From Oasisia sp. SBJ-2009 (lineage: Eukaryota > Annelida > Polychaeta > Sabellida > Siboglinidae), in the NCBI GenBank assembly GCA_964017155.1, contig OZ024861.1, positions 34,978,324 to 35,042,323 on the forward strand: 64,000 nt of DNA, given 5' to 3'. The notes beneath the pieces are model-generated. The model was not told the origin of the DNA and did not search any database. It saw nothing but the letters and a program-made list of their open reading frames with translations. The position numbers were made by a program, and so were the translations under genes. Positions 21,301 to 30,800 of this stretch are shown here, piece after piece. Positions within the stretch are counted from its first letter, which is position 1. The number at the start of each line of letters is the position of its first letter.

Positions 21301-22850
21301 GACAGGTTTTACTGTATTTGCGCGATTATTATATATTTTATGATTAATAGGTCATTTTAGTTAATTATATAGACACATGTATTTTTATTATTTATTTTAC
21401 AATATTACCTATTGGTAGTATTCTTCTTATTGCATATTTGTTTAATAGCACTGTGTTGTGAAGCGCCACAAACAATTATGGAGGTGGCGCTATATGAAAT
21501 AAAATATTATAATAAACTTATCATTTCCTGCAGATCATAATGAATTATGATTATATTATTTATAAGTAGTTAAACTATTTTGCGCATACGAAAGCAGTAA
21601 GTAAAGTTTATAAATATTCCCCTGCACAAAGGTACCATCTAACAGTTTTTGTGTAAAGCTATCTTATATAGTGATTTTATAGTAACCGCGTAGTCACCGT
21701 TGAGATCTGCACATTTGTTTTTTATAAATTTTCTTTGTTAGAGGAATGCAAGTGAATTTTTTTGTACCATAGTGTATGTATATAAGATATGTGAGAAGTT
21801 TGGCGGCTGTTGGTGGTATTTTTCATGGTTTGGTCTCAGAAAGTAAGACAGTATGCACAGTTCAAGCCGACCAAGTCGACTCCGTCCATAGACTTTCGAT
21901 GGCTGTATGTTCTAATTTATTTTCTGTTAAACCGCTGACAATAAAAATATGATCATTGTTGGAAGTTGTTACTTTTTATGAACTCTAATAAGACTAAGAC
22001 CCATATCACTAAAGCGTTGACATTTGTTTTCCTTTATTAAGGATTCATTCTAGTTTTAGTGTTTGTGTTGATTCATGGATGTTAGATGTACAAAAATTGA
22101 TAGCTCATAATATTACACACATATTCGAATGCATTTGGCTCTGTTACAAGTTTGTGTTAATGTAGTGTCCTCTAATATATTGTGAACTTGGTATAAAATT
22201 GTATTATGTTGACACATTCCTCCTCTCCAGTCTCAAAATGGGCACATTTGTCATGTCTGTACTCTTGGTATTGTGGGATGGTATGTAAAATCGTCTAAAA
22301 TGCATGTTTGTGTGTGTATTGACAAGTTTATCCTCAAGTGTACATTTTGTTGAATGTTAACATCTTGTATGTGCACATTGCTGAATGTTAACACTCCTCG
22401 TGTATGCACATTGCTGAGTGTTAAACACACTCCTCATGCGTGTACTTTGTTGAATGTTGAAAACACCCATGTGGTCCAAAAAATATTTGTTCAGATACAT
22501 CTTGTATTTTGTTTATGGAATGTTAAAAAAAAATGCAGTTTGTTTTGTGTTAACACGCTCCTCCTCTCTCACTTCAGGTGTGCTGTAGTCGTGACACGGT
22601 CACTCTGTGTCCAGACGATGGCAACTGGACAGCAGCTCCAGTTGTTAATGTCGGCACGACCACCGTTCAACTGTCCTGGCGAGCCTGCGGTGCTGACACC
22701 TATGTGATGGGCCTGCGTTACGAGTGGCGACTGACGCCATGCGCCTATAAGAAGTGCGCCATCTACAGTGTGGAAAACGAACTGCCAGCACCTCCATTCA
22801 TCTTCCAGAGATTCTACGGACTTGCGGAGAATTTCAAGAACAACCTGTAA
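8964..22850 (+). CDS. SIAE: Sialate O-acetylesterase, complete ten-exon gene
   Basis: Exons 8964-9075, 9704-9892, 10223-10395, 11202-11340, 12301-12475, 12763-12920, 13540-13670, 14251-14411, 14936-15134 and 22578-22850 join in frame to 569 codons plus stop; human SIAE is about 523. The enzyme removes O-acetyl groups from sialic acids in lysosome or secretory compartments. A signal peptide (residues about 1-28) fits this. The SGNH-type catalytic serine is Ser150 in GGQSNMQF. Other family blocks are LVESCWGGTPVEAWSS, GAIWYQGEAN (about 312-319) and the histidine-bearing IHPRDK (His415). The FEVCC junction between exons 9 and 10 also matches the family. All introns are GT-AG except intron 2 (GC-AG). 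Intron 9 carries an antisense CR1 LINE. No lesion is visible. Confidence 0.95.
9233..9312. repeat. AT microsatellite in SIAE intron 1
   Basis: A TA run of about 80 bp with one interruption. Confidence 0.95.
9704..9892 (+). CDS. SIAE: SIAE exon 2
   Basis: Acceptor TTTCAG|GA. Encodes LRFASYYADHMVLQ, the conserved family N-terminal block. Phase requires the donor AAGGCAG|GCAAGT, a GC-type 5' splice site. The nearby GTAGAG four bases on would break the frame into exon 3. Confidence 0.9.
10223..10395 (+). CDS. SIAE: SIAE exon 3 (catalytic serine)
   Basis: Acceptor TGTGCAG|AC. Ends in GDVWLCGGQSNMQFGLQY, carrying the nucleophile serine of the SGNH-like fold. Donor TAT|GTATGA, phase 0. Confidence 0.93.
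10801..11132 (-). mobile_element. tRNA-derived SINE in SIAE intron 3
   Basis: Read on the minus strand, it starts with an A-box-like TGGCTCAGGAGTAGAGC (11104-11120) and a B-box-like GGTTCATTGG (11066-11075). It ends with GTAAAGCACTTTGAGC...TGCGCTATATAAGAACT and a T-rich tail at 10801. The paired Pol III boxes and conserved 3' body mark a tRNA-derived SINE. The 3' core looks like one of the deeply conserved animal SINE domains, but I cannot assign which. Confidence 0.75.
11202..11340 (+). CDS. SIAE: SIAE exon 4
   Basis: Acceptor TTTCCAG|ATA. Encodes IFNASEELASAKNYPHIRLF and following residues, a family-typical block. Donor G|GTGAGA, phase 1. Confidence 0.9.
12301..12475 (+). CDS. SIAE: SIAE exon 5
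   Basis: Acceptor TTTCTTTCAG|CC. Encodes FSAMCWLYGKQL and LVESCWGGTPVEAWSS, strongly conserved in SIAE. Donor GA|GTAAGT, phase 2. Confidence 0.95.
12763..12920 (+). CDS. SIAE: SIAE exon 6
   Basis: Acceptor TGTTGCAG|TCTGG. Encodes LWNAMIHPLLNMTIYGAIWYQ, the core block before the conserved GEAN. Donor G|GTAACA, phase 1. Confidence 0.95.
13540..13670 (+). CDS. SIAE: SIAE exon 7
   Basis: Acceptor TGTGTAG|GTGAG. Encodes GEANGGRPDTYNCTFPSMI and ends PFGFVQ|GTATAA, phase 0. Confidence 0.93.
14251..14411 (+). CDS. SIAE: SIAE exon 8
   Basis: Acceptor TCTTTTTCAG|ATT. Encodes DIRWHQTADVGYVPN and DDTDFSSPHGP leading to the catalytic-histidine block. Donor CC|GTAAGC, phase 2. Confidence 0.93.
14936..15134 (+). 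CDS. SIAE: SIAE exon 9
   Basis: Acceptor TTCACACAG|GATT. Begins with IHPRDK (catalytic histidine) and ends SSGFE|GTGTGT, phase 0. The 3' tail of the CR1 LINE starts only about 75 bp downstream of this donor. Confidence 0.93.
15466..18170 (-). pseudogene. CR1 ORF2: endonuclease-reverse transcriptase, broken
   Basis: The first frame (16548-18170) holds an APE-type endonuclease: CLNARSIVNKRNEL, GITESWA, GGGVILYI, MGDFN and SDH blocks. It runs into the RT N-terminus (WKEANIIPLFKKG) and stops. Further pieces follow in shifted frames at 16332-16529 (CKLLERLIKDHL), 15829-16323 (SGVPQGSVLGP, then FADDTKVF) and 15466-15801 (C-terminal YKTIVRPHLEYC). Between the GSVLGP block and FADD the usual stretch of roughly 20 residues is missing, an internal deletion in the RT palm. 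Several frameshifts plus this deletion mean no active polymerase. Confidence 0.9.
18152..19228 (-). CDS. CR1 ORF1 protein: PHD-like zinc finger plus SGNH esterase
   Basis: A 358-residue intact frame. The N-terminus has a cysteine/histidine cluster (CDYCHSFVDFALSGC...CTGC, residues about 16-50) resembling the PHD-type finger of CR1 ORF1. A charged, K/E/R-rich linker follows (about 60-205). From about residue 208 comes an SGNH/GDSL-type esterase domain with FMGDSILRK (nucleophile Ser block) and HVGTNNAD (block III). ORF1 proteins of CR1 elements bind nucleic acid; the esterase role is unknown. The stop overlaps the start of ORF2 by 19 bases. A complete ORF1 next to a broken ORF2 could reflect chance or selection. 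Confidence 0.85.
   Translation of the reverse strand: MAPCKRQVKARRHLVCDYCHSFVDFALSGCTKSWAETMEEDFTFQCTGCLKVECLTAELARLTDIVKGMEMRITKETDGRGRKEQCSDKKGEDSMLRGGTASARKANGERTSENMACRKVTGEKVTVDEGVTMGQEMIEADVTGGKTKGRKELRVDVTRRKSITRMVSGRKEEGKKGTEKAAGGKVSNQGDAKRRSYSEAVIEGALRTERVFMGDSILRKTDKTLSKGEDVVVCLLGARIEHVTDRVENVLGHGQGGSILVHVGTNNADREGTTRIVQRYKQLVGKLKKTRVEQIILSGILPVIGGRGATYRNCKRMAINALVEQMCEEEGVGFLDLWGRSENLLQSMDSGTGCNYLN
19799..21835. repeat. Long inverted repeat, two arms of about 500 bp
   Basis: 19799-20320 is the diverged inverted copy of about 21345-21835, separated by about 1 kb. Outer ends read GACC(G/A)AACCATGAAAA, and shared inner landmarks include ATTCCTCTAAC, GAGATCTG and ATAATTGTTTGTGGC. The arms look about four-fifths identical by eye. 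No target duplication is clear. It could be a foldback transposon with very long terminal inverted repeats or two opposed copies of one repeat. No gene is seen in the spacer. Confidence 0.8.
22205..22480 (+). repeat. Degenerate tandem units before SIAE exon 10
   Basis: Units of about 33-36 bp with the core GAATGTTAACACTCCTC (about 22340-22470), plus a similar stretch at 22207-22231. The same core, GTTAACACGCTCCTCCTC, forms the polypyrimidine tract of the exon 10 acceptor just upstream of 22578. Confidence 0.6.
22578..22850 (+). CDS. SIAE: SIAE exon 10 (terminal)
   Basis: Acceptor CTCACTTCAG|GTG, phase 0. Encodes VCCSRDTVTLCPDDGNW through the C-terminus ENFKNNL, stop TAA at 22848-22850. It follows a 7.4-kb intron. 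The FE|VCC junction matches the family. Confidence 0.95.
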   Translation: MCCSRDTVTLCPDDGNWTAAPVVNVGTTTVQLSWRACGADTYVMGLRYEWRLTPCAYKKCAIYSVENELPAPPFIFQRFYGLAENFKNNL

Positions 22851-22971
22851 CAAATTCTGACTCGAGGACCAACTTGTGATGTTCTTCGAACTCAGGGACC
22901 ATATCAAGACCAACCCTTTGACACATGAACAAATAGCACGCACGCACACACAGCACTGCCATTTGGGAAGT

Positions 22972-22977
22972 TTTATT
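22972..22977 (-). terminator. Candidate Limpet polyadenylation signal (minus strand)
   Basis: TTTATT on the plus strand reads AATAAA on the minus strand. A second lies at 23028-23033. Use would give the Limpet transcript a 3' UTR of about 1.75 kb that overlaps the SIAE 3' UTR. Inferred from position only. Confidence 0.25.
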
Positions 22978-23038
22978 CAACTATTTCATAACACACATTT
23001 AGGGGTATTCGGACAGGTCACGTGACATTTATTGTTAC

Positions 23039-23044
23039 AATAAA
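23039..23044 (+). terminator. Candidate SIAE polyadenylation signal
   Basis: AATAAA about 190 bp after the SIAE stop codon, the first good match downstream. Assignment is by position. Confidence 0.5.
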
Positions 23045-24725
23045 GCAGCCATAATTCCTTAAACATGCCGTCCACCCGTATGCGAGGGTACTCAACCACC
23101 ATGCATGGGTATGGACATTTGTAAACACATCTAACACCACACCCCACCTTTCCCAATACCATGGACAGGCTCACTACCCCAACTGGCTTATACATTCAAA
23201 CCAAAGCATCCCTATGCCTATCTGAGTACAGAGAGAAGCAAGTACTTGTTGCATAGCATCTGTTGCCATGGTTACACAAAACTTATAAACTAATTATTAA
23301 ATATACAGCACGGCAGGATGTGGCACAGTAGAAGAGGCAGAAAACACACAGGATAAATGCGTTATTATTCCACACAGTAGGAAATGTGTTAATTATTCCA
23401 CACAGTAGGAAATAAATCATGATAAAACGTCTGTTGTTTGTTGTGAATCCAAAATGTGCCCGTTGTAAGAACCGACAACTGGCGATGGACGAATAATTTA
23501 CACTACCAGTTTGCCGGCTGCACCATTTCACCATTTACAGAGTTGTATCATCGCTGTATAAAATGACAACATGTTAATACATTAAACACAGACAAGCACG
23601 TGTTACATCTCTTTACACACTCGCACTGAAGCCACCTTTTAACAAAAACACTGCATTATGCATAATAGTAATAATAACCAAACATAACAATATTGGCACT
23701 ACGTGTGCACTGTTACAACTGGTACAGGACACAAACGTTGTGGTTGACAGCAAAGGGAGATCTAATGAAATAATCTCGTAAAAAAACAACATTGGCAGTG
23801 CTTGCCTTCTTTCAAAACGTCACCAGTAATTGTCAACGGTGGCTAGAAGTTATAACACATTCTCTCTAAACAACATGCAAGTCATTTCAAAGACCGGCAA
23901 CAGCAAAACAGTAATCTACAACATCGGCGGTTGCTACGAAATGTCATCAACAAACAATCCAACAACTGACAAACTACTGTGTCGTCACAATCACAAGGCG
24001 CTTGCCTCGTCACCTTCACGGTGTCTAATGTCACCTTGTCATCCAAAAGGTGTACATCTAATGTCATTTTGTCACCTCAAGAGTGGACATCTATGGTCAC
24101 AGTTTCTTCATTCAAGAGATCCCTGCTGACTTTAGGAGAGCAGAAAAACCGATTACCAACTAATCTGCAGATGTAGTTGTTAGGTCACCATGGTAGCTAT
24201 CTCATTATCAGCTAATCAGCAGATGTAATAGCTAGATGATCTGAGCAGCTAACTCATTATTAGGTAATCTGCAGATGTAGTAGGTAGGTCACCACATAGC
24301 TAACTACATGTTACGTTATTTAACTTGCATGCAGTAATCTGCAGTTGGTGTCTGCATATGCAGTAACGAATTCATGGCAATGTAGTCTTCAGTGTTTAAC
24401 TTATAAGAACTTGCCTTTACTTGCCTTTTACACTTGGGTTATAACAAGAAAATTCGGGTATATCTATTGCAGTTAAAAAAAAATACTAAAACAGAATGGT
24501 AGCTTTCTTCTAGTTATAGTCTGCTCATTTTGTGACTCGAACAATTCTACCAGCACAACATCCGACCGGTGGCAATCTACGAAACCTGACACTCAGTACA
24601 TGACTGTGTCACATGGGATAATCTCCCTGCTAAACCAGTGGGGGTCCCACAGTATTCTTACACAGGCATATGCCTGGCGGCTTCTTGGCACATGTGGCCC
24701 ACGTTTTCATAATCGCGCCAGCAGT

Positions 24726-24874
24726 TTAAGCACGGCCACATTCGGGACAGAGGATGTCTTCTCCATCGGTTAGGAAGCCGCGTCCTACTAGAGAACAGTT
24801 GCACTTGTAGCAGGAGAAGCAGTCGCTGTGCCAGTGGCGCTCCTCGAATGAGATGAACTTAGTGCCGCCCAGAC
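24726..24874 (-). CDS. Lmpt: Limpet terminal exon: LIM6
   Basis: Acceptor TCCATAG|GTC. Encodes [18 protein letters not shown] and [18 protein letters not shown], ending GRA and stop TAA (24726-24728). It matches the last LIM of FHL proteins closely. Confidence 0.95.
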
Positions 24875-27800
24875 CTATGGACACACACCATAGGATATCA
24901 TTGTAATGTTGACATCAACAAAACGCTTAGGAAGACAAAATACATGTTGTAATTACAAATGCTGTTGGTCTTGTCTTTAGAGGTCCCACCTCTATCCAGT
25001 TTTGTGGAAAATTTGGCTGTTATTTGGTGCTTATGCATTCATAAACACCAAGTATTAGACACTTATTTACTGAGCAGACTAGTTACTGCCGTGGCTTCAT
25101 GGGCATAATCAGAAACAACCAGTAGAATATTTATTCAAACAATTCCATTGCAAACAATGCTTGGCATGCAGTATACCTTCAACATACAGTATGTACTGTA
25201 GCATTAAGAATATGCATTGGAATACTAGTAAATCAGGAAACCTATATATTCATAACATAATGTTTATTTGGCTCTGTTAAAAAAGCGGGAAAACTCTTTG
25301 TTTACCAAATGGAAGAACGCCACGTGGCATGGGACATTTACAAATATTTAAAGTAGTGCATAGTGCCACCTAGAATAAGGAACTGACATTGTTATAATTT
25401 GTTATTATACTGATGACATTTATTCACAACAGTACGCTATGCCTAATAGGCTTGTGTCTCCAAAGAGCATGTGGTTTCTGTATGTAAGAATCTATGGAAC
25501 GTAAACTCACAAGAAAGGAACTTTGCACATGTGACATAAGGAACAGAAAATATTTATTTGTCCGAAACATGCAACAAAAACAAAAGTTTTGAAACAAACT
25601 ATCATACAATATGATGAAGTAAAATAGGTAAAACAATTAAAGTGGTTAGTATATATTGCATGATATGTAGATACCATTTTTTTTATATTAGGAACGGAAG
25701 AATCCCATAGTTGTTATCGTAAGAGCCACCTTATAAAATAATTTCAAACATTAATTAAACTTATATAAACAGTTTGAAATCCCTAATACAATTAATGAAT
25801 ACTACCTGTCAGCCCCCTGCATGGCCTAGAGACAACAGGTATGACAGAAAAACAGCAGGAGCAGGTCCAGGAAAATTGATGGAGAATAGACAAGCGAAGA
25901 GTTAGGAGGAGGAGGAGGATAAAGTTGGCGCGACATGCAGAACGAACAGGAAAATGGTTGGCAAAGATGGCAGAAGCCCAGAGTTGAAGGGAAAAGAACG
26001 GAACAATCTAGACTGCACTTTCAGGTTTGCACAAGAAGAGATTTGGAGGAACTGGACGAGGTGAGCAAAAGACAGGACAGCTGGTGAAGGTAAGACATTT
26101 TTTTAATGACAACCAGAAATCGGTGATGAGGATCGAGAAAGAAGAAGAGCTGTCACTGACCGGTGATGGGCTTCGTGCACTTGCAGCACTTCTTGGCAAA
26201 CAGTTCCCCGAAGCACTCGGCACAGTACGGCTTCTCCTCGCGTGACGTGAACTTTTCCCCCGCCAGCACCTTGTCACAGTTGGTGCAGGTGAAGCACTCT
26301 CGGTGCCACGGGGTCGACTTGTACGTGATGCCCCCCTTGTTGATCACCTGCAACACACCACTCAGTCACGCTTCATCGCACAATAACTCTAATCAGCAAT
26401 AACTCTATTTTTACTATGAAATCATGTGGGGTGAGTGTGTCAATGTTAGTGTCACAAATGTAGGGGGTTGACATTTTGTGGAATGCCAGTGGATCCAAAA
26501 GGGTGGGTCATAGATGTTTTAGTTATTAATTCTGCCAAGTAGGATTGTGAGTTTGGCTGAATTAAACATAATTGCTAAAATGGTAATTGTCATTGCAATA
26601 ATTCCATCTACAAATATGACACTTGTTGTGACAGCAATTTTGAAAAGTATACACATACAAGTGTATTAGATCTCTACCACAGAATAATTGTTATGACAAA
26701 TCACATGAAACCTCAACATTTACAATGTTATTAAGTAAAGTTTAGCATGTTAAACAGCACACCATAGGTCTTGGAGGTCCCATCTACAAGGTATCCCTAG
26801 TAATGAGCACTATGTAGTTGCAAAATATCAACAACACGTTCAGCACCAGGAGTCCAACAGTTAAATTACAATACTGGGCCAGTTTCTGTATTGTGAGTAT
26901 TGTGGCTTGTAATGATGTCAAGATGAGGTGAGACAAGACCCCCTGAAGCAGCTGTGAGGCAGGCAGACTTACCCCGTTGCACTTGGCACAGCGCTGGGCG
27001 TACTGGTCCTCATAGCACGGCACACACACGATGTCCTGGTCGTGGGGGATGAAGCTCTTGTTGCCAATCGGCTGCTGGCACACCTTGCAGCAGAAGCACT
27101 GCTCATGCCACTGCTTGCCCTTGTACTCATACTTCTTCATGCCTGCAACAACAACCTCAGTCAAGTACTCATACTTCTTCATGCCTGCAACAACAACCTC
27201 AGTCAAGTACTCATACTTCTTCATGCCTGCAACAACAACCTCAGTCAAGTACTCATACTTCTTCATGCCTGCAACAACAACCTCGGTCAAGTACTCATAC
27301 TTCTTCATGCCTGCAACAACAACCTCGGTCAAGTACTCATACTTCTTCATGCCTGCAACAACAACCTCAGTCAAGTACTCATACTTCTTCATGCCTGCAA
27401 CAACAACCTCAGTCAAGTACTCATACTTCTTCATGCCTGCAACAACAACCTCGGTCAAGTACTCATACTTCTTCATGCCCGCAACAACAACCTCGGTCAA
27501 GTACTCATACTTCTTCATGCCTGCAACAACAACCTCAGTCAAGTACTCATACTTCTTCATGCCTGCAACAACAACCTCAGTCAAGTACTCATACTTCTTC
27601 ATGCCTGCAACAACAACCTCAGTCAAGTACTCATACTTCTTCATGCCTGCAACAACAACCTCGGTCAAGTACTCATACTTCTTCATGCCTGCAACAACAA
27701 CCTCAGTCAAGTACTCATACTTCTTCATGCCTGCAACAACAACCTCAGTCAAGTACTCATACTTCTTCATGCCTGCAACAACAACCTCAGTCAAGTACTC

Positions 27801-30800
27801 ATACTTCTTCATGCCTGCAACAACAACCTCATTCAAGTACTCATACTTCTTCATGCCAACAACATTCTGAGTCAAGTAGTCATACTTCTTCATACCAACA
27901 ACATTCTAAGTAAAGTACTCATACTTCTTAATGCCTATAGTAACAACCTGAATCATTGACTCATATGCATGCAACAACGTTCGTCAAGTATGCATTGTCA
28001 TACGTCTTCATGTCTACAAGAACATTTTGGATCAAGTACTCATACTTTTTCATGCCTGCAACAACATTCTACTTCGAGTAGTCAAACGTCTTAGCAAGTG
28101 ACTAAACCAGCCAAGGAAGCACCTCTACATAAACACACAGAGCTGAAGTAAAGTATCCTACTTCATTTGTTTTGCTCCAGCATCATTAGTGGAAGCATCA
28201 CTGGTGAAGCCTCATAACGAGGTGTAGGCACATTGTTGGTAGGGAAGGGAGACAGGAAATGATATAGTACCCTGGCTGATGGACATTAAGGCTGGGATGG
28301 AGTTGCTAACAGGGCAACTAGCAGCCCCAGTGGGTGGCTGACTCACACAGTCGTCAACAGGTCACTACAGTTGTATTAACCATGGTGTTATGGGGACCGT
28401 GATGAGCACAGTGAGTGGGACATACAACTCACCAGCACGAAACACGTTGCCGCAGCCATCACAGCGGGCGGCAAAGTTGTTGTCATGGCAGTCTGCGCAG
28501 TACAGCTTGTCGTCCTTCGATGCGAATGGCTGGTCAACAAGTGATCCCTGGCAGTCACAGCACTTGAAACACTTCTCATGCCAATGTCTGTCCTTGTACG
28601 AGAGATCCTGCAGCAGAAAGTGACAACATTCTTGAAGAGTTTCTGTTACCAATGTCTGTTGTTGTATGAGAGATAAAGTTCCATATAACACTTGAAATAT
28701 TTCTGACATCAGAGTCTGTCATTGTATGAGAGATCCTGCAAAACAATGTTACACACAACAGTTGAACACCAATGTCAGTCTCTCAGTTTAGAAAATTATT
28801 TATTGTCTTAGAAATATTTTCATGGCTGATATCAACAAAACCAAAACTGCTGTGTTGTCACTGAGGAATGTCCAGAATTGAATAATGCAGTGTGCAGTGT
28901 TAAACTACAACTATAAGCCTTCATAATGTATCAAAAATGACACATCAAATTACACATAAATCCTAGGAAACCACACTCATAGGTGCTTCAAGACAAAAGC
29001 ATTACAATTGCTATCAACAGACGGACTGATATACTACGGAACAGCGTTACAAAGTAGTTGTGTTGATGGAACGGTGAAATATTTACAACCGGTTTGACAG
29101 CAAGAGTGACTTGGCGCAGCAACAGAAACATTTTTTTTTTTTAACATCACGCCTTAGATATTCCAGCTGCTCTGATAATCAATTACCAGGGTCCATTTAA
29201 TCCAGACTCAGCTAGACTATGAAGAAGAATTTAACCTGAGACATATTAGAGCATTGTGTGAGTTGTCTGATAGAAACACTGACTGCAGTTGACATGAGGC
29301 CCCACATGTGAGCATAATCACAGAAACTTACAATCAGTACTAGATTATAAGCATCGTCTTTTATTCTAACTTTCAGAAATCAATCCTTTCTTAGTACTGT
29401 AACAAGTCAACATCATTACTATATAGTGATTAGCGAACAAACCTTTCATTATAACATGCAGAATCTGAAATGTATCTAATTATGGTTGAGTTTGTGTATG
29501 TGCGTGCGAGGGGGTGGGTGTGCGTGCATACATGTATATGTACATATATGTATATGTATATGTGTGAAGGTGTGTTAAGGTGCGTGCATCCAAGCATGGG
29601 TGCATAAAACATTTTCTCCTGGTTGGAATGCACCTTTGGTCGCCAGATTTTCAGGGCTTCATTTACAATCATTTCGACAAAAACTAACAACTTTGAATTT
29701 TCAACATTCCACATCGGTTAAGGTTTTTTTAAATACAGTTTTAGGGTTTGTGCCAGACATTAGGCACATATTAATTTACCATTCACAACATTACATATGT
29801 TAGTTAATGATCTTTCTTATCAGTTGGGAAGTCTTACTAACTTCTTACATAATGTTTGTAGCCCATGTAGCACTCAAATTTAAATCACAGGGAAACTTGC
29901 AAAAATCCATTCATATTCATTCCATCTGATGGCATAATTATAGTTTTACCTTTGCAACTGTTGAACGGAAACTATTGCTGCACCAGAGGGGTCAACAACC
30001 CTATAGGATTAATCAATTATCAGTGTGTGTTCATCTGGAGGCTGCCCTGAAGGCTGCAGTGGTCTGTCAGCCAATCAGACTCAGCAGTCTGGCAGAGTGC
30101 AATTAAAGTAAACAAACAAACATAAACCATACAGTAAGGTGATACTGAAATGAAAATAAATAATATACTGGGGTTAATGTAAAATGGAAGAGGTAAATAT
30201 TTATACATATTGGGAAACTGTTTAGATGTGACACATATCTGGAGGCAGGATAACAAGATTAATGGGTCCCTAAGTCGAAGACTAATACTTTGAACATCTT
30301 AGATCTTTCAAAGCAAAAAAAGACATTTTTGCCAAACAGATTCCTGGTGTTCTTATTTTTTACCAAAATGTCATTTGAATATGGAAGCATATTGGTCTTG
30401 TGCTCCTATGGAAAGGGATCTTTAGAAATACTGAGTGATAAAACCCAGGTATTTTCTCAAACTTGTTCATTCACCAATCTGCTAAAACAAGTTAAATTAA
30501 TAACATGTGTCAAACAGATTTGGTTTCACCACCCACTAAGCATAGCTTTGTAATTCTTGGCATTTTCTCAAGCCAGGAGCACTACTGACTACACTGCATA
30601 TCATCTCATCTTGTTGAAACATCACATTATCGCTGGGCCATCAGCCAATCATCTGACAACATTTAGATATCAGCATTTTCGGATTTAATTGCCTGCAATT
30701 ATCTCTCATCGTTGATCAGAAAAGTGACGACAGATATTTCCTAGAATTCCTATGTGAAGTTGAACTGTTTCCAGGATCTACAGGGGAAGGCAATAAATAG

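Larger units (their letters stand above)
22851..24725. other. Convergent intergenic region / 3' UTRs
   Basis: Lies between the convergent SIAE and Limpet stop codons. It has polyadenylation-type hexamers on both strands near 23000 and a perfect RFX-type X-box GTTGCCATGGTTAC (23262-23275). The open frames around 23830-24180 show no domain and are probably 3' UTR or spacer. Confidence 0.6.

Noticed and set aside
22214..22265. Possible extra SIAE exon (CTCTCCAG|TCTCAAAATGGG ... GGGATG|GTATGT)
   Set aside because: Splice-like ends on both sides, but 50 bp would break the frame between exons 9 and 10, and the SIAE family has no matching segment.
23830..24129. 99-codon plus-strand frame between SIAE and Limpet
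   Set aside because: No family signature. It lies in the probable 3' UTR region of the opposite gene.
27042..27959. Plus-strand open frames of about 280-305 codons
   Set aside because: Shadows of the 42-bp array. Only the minus frame joins a recognisable LIM exon.
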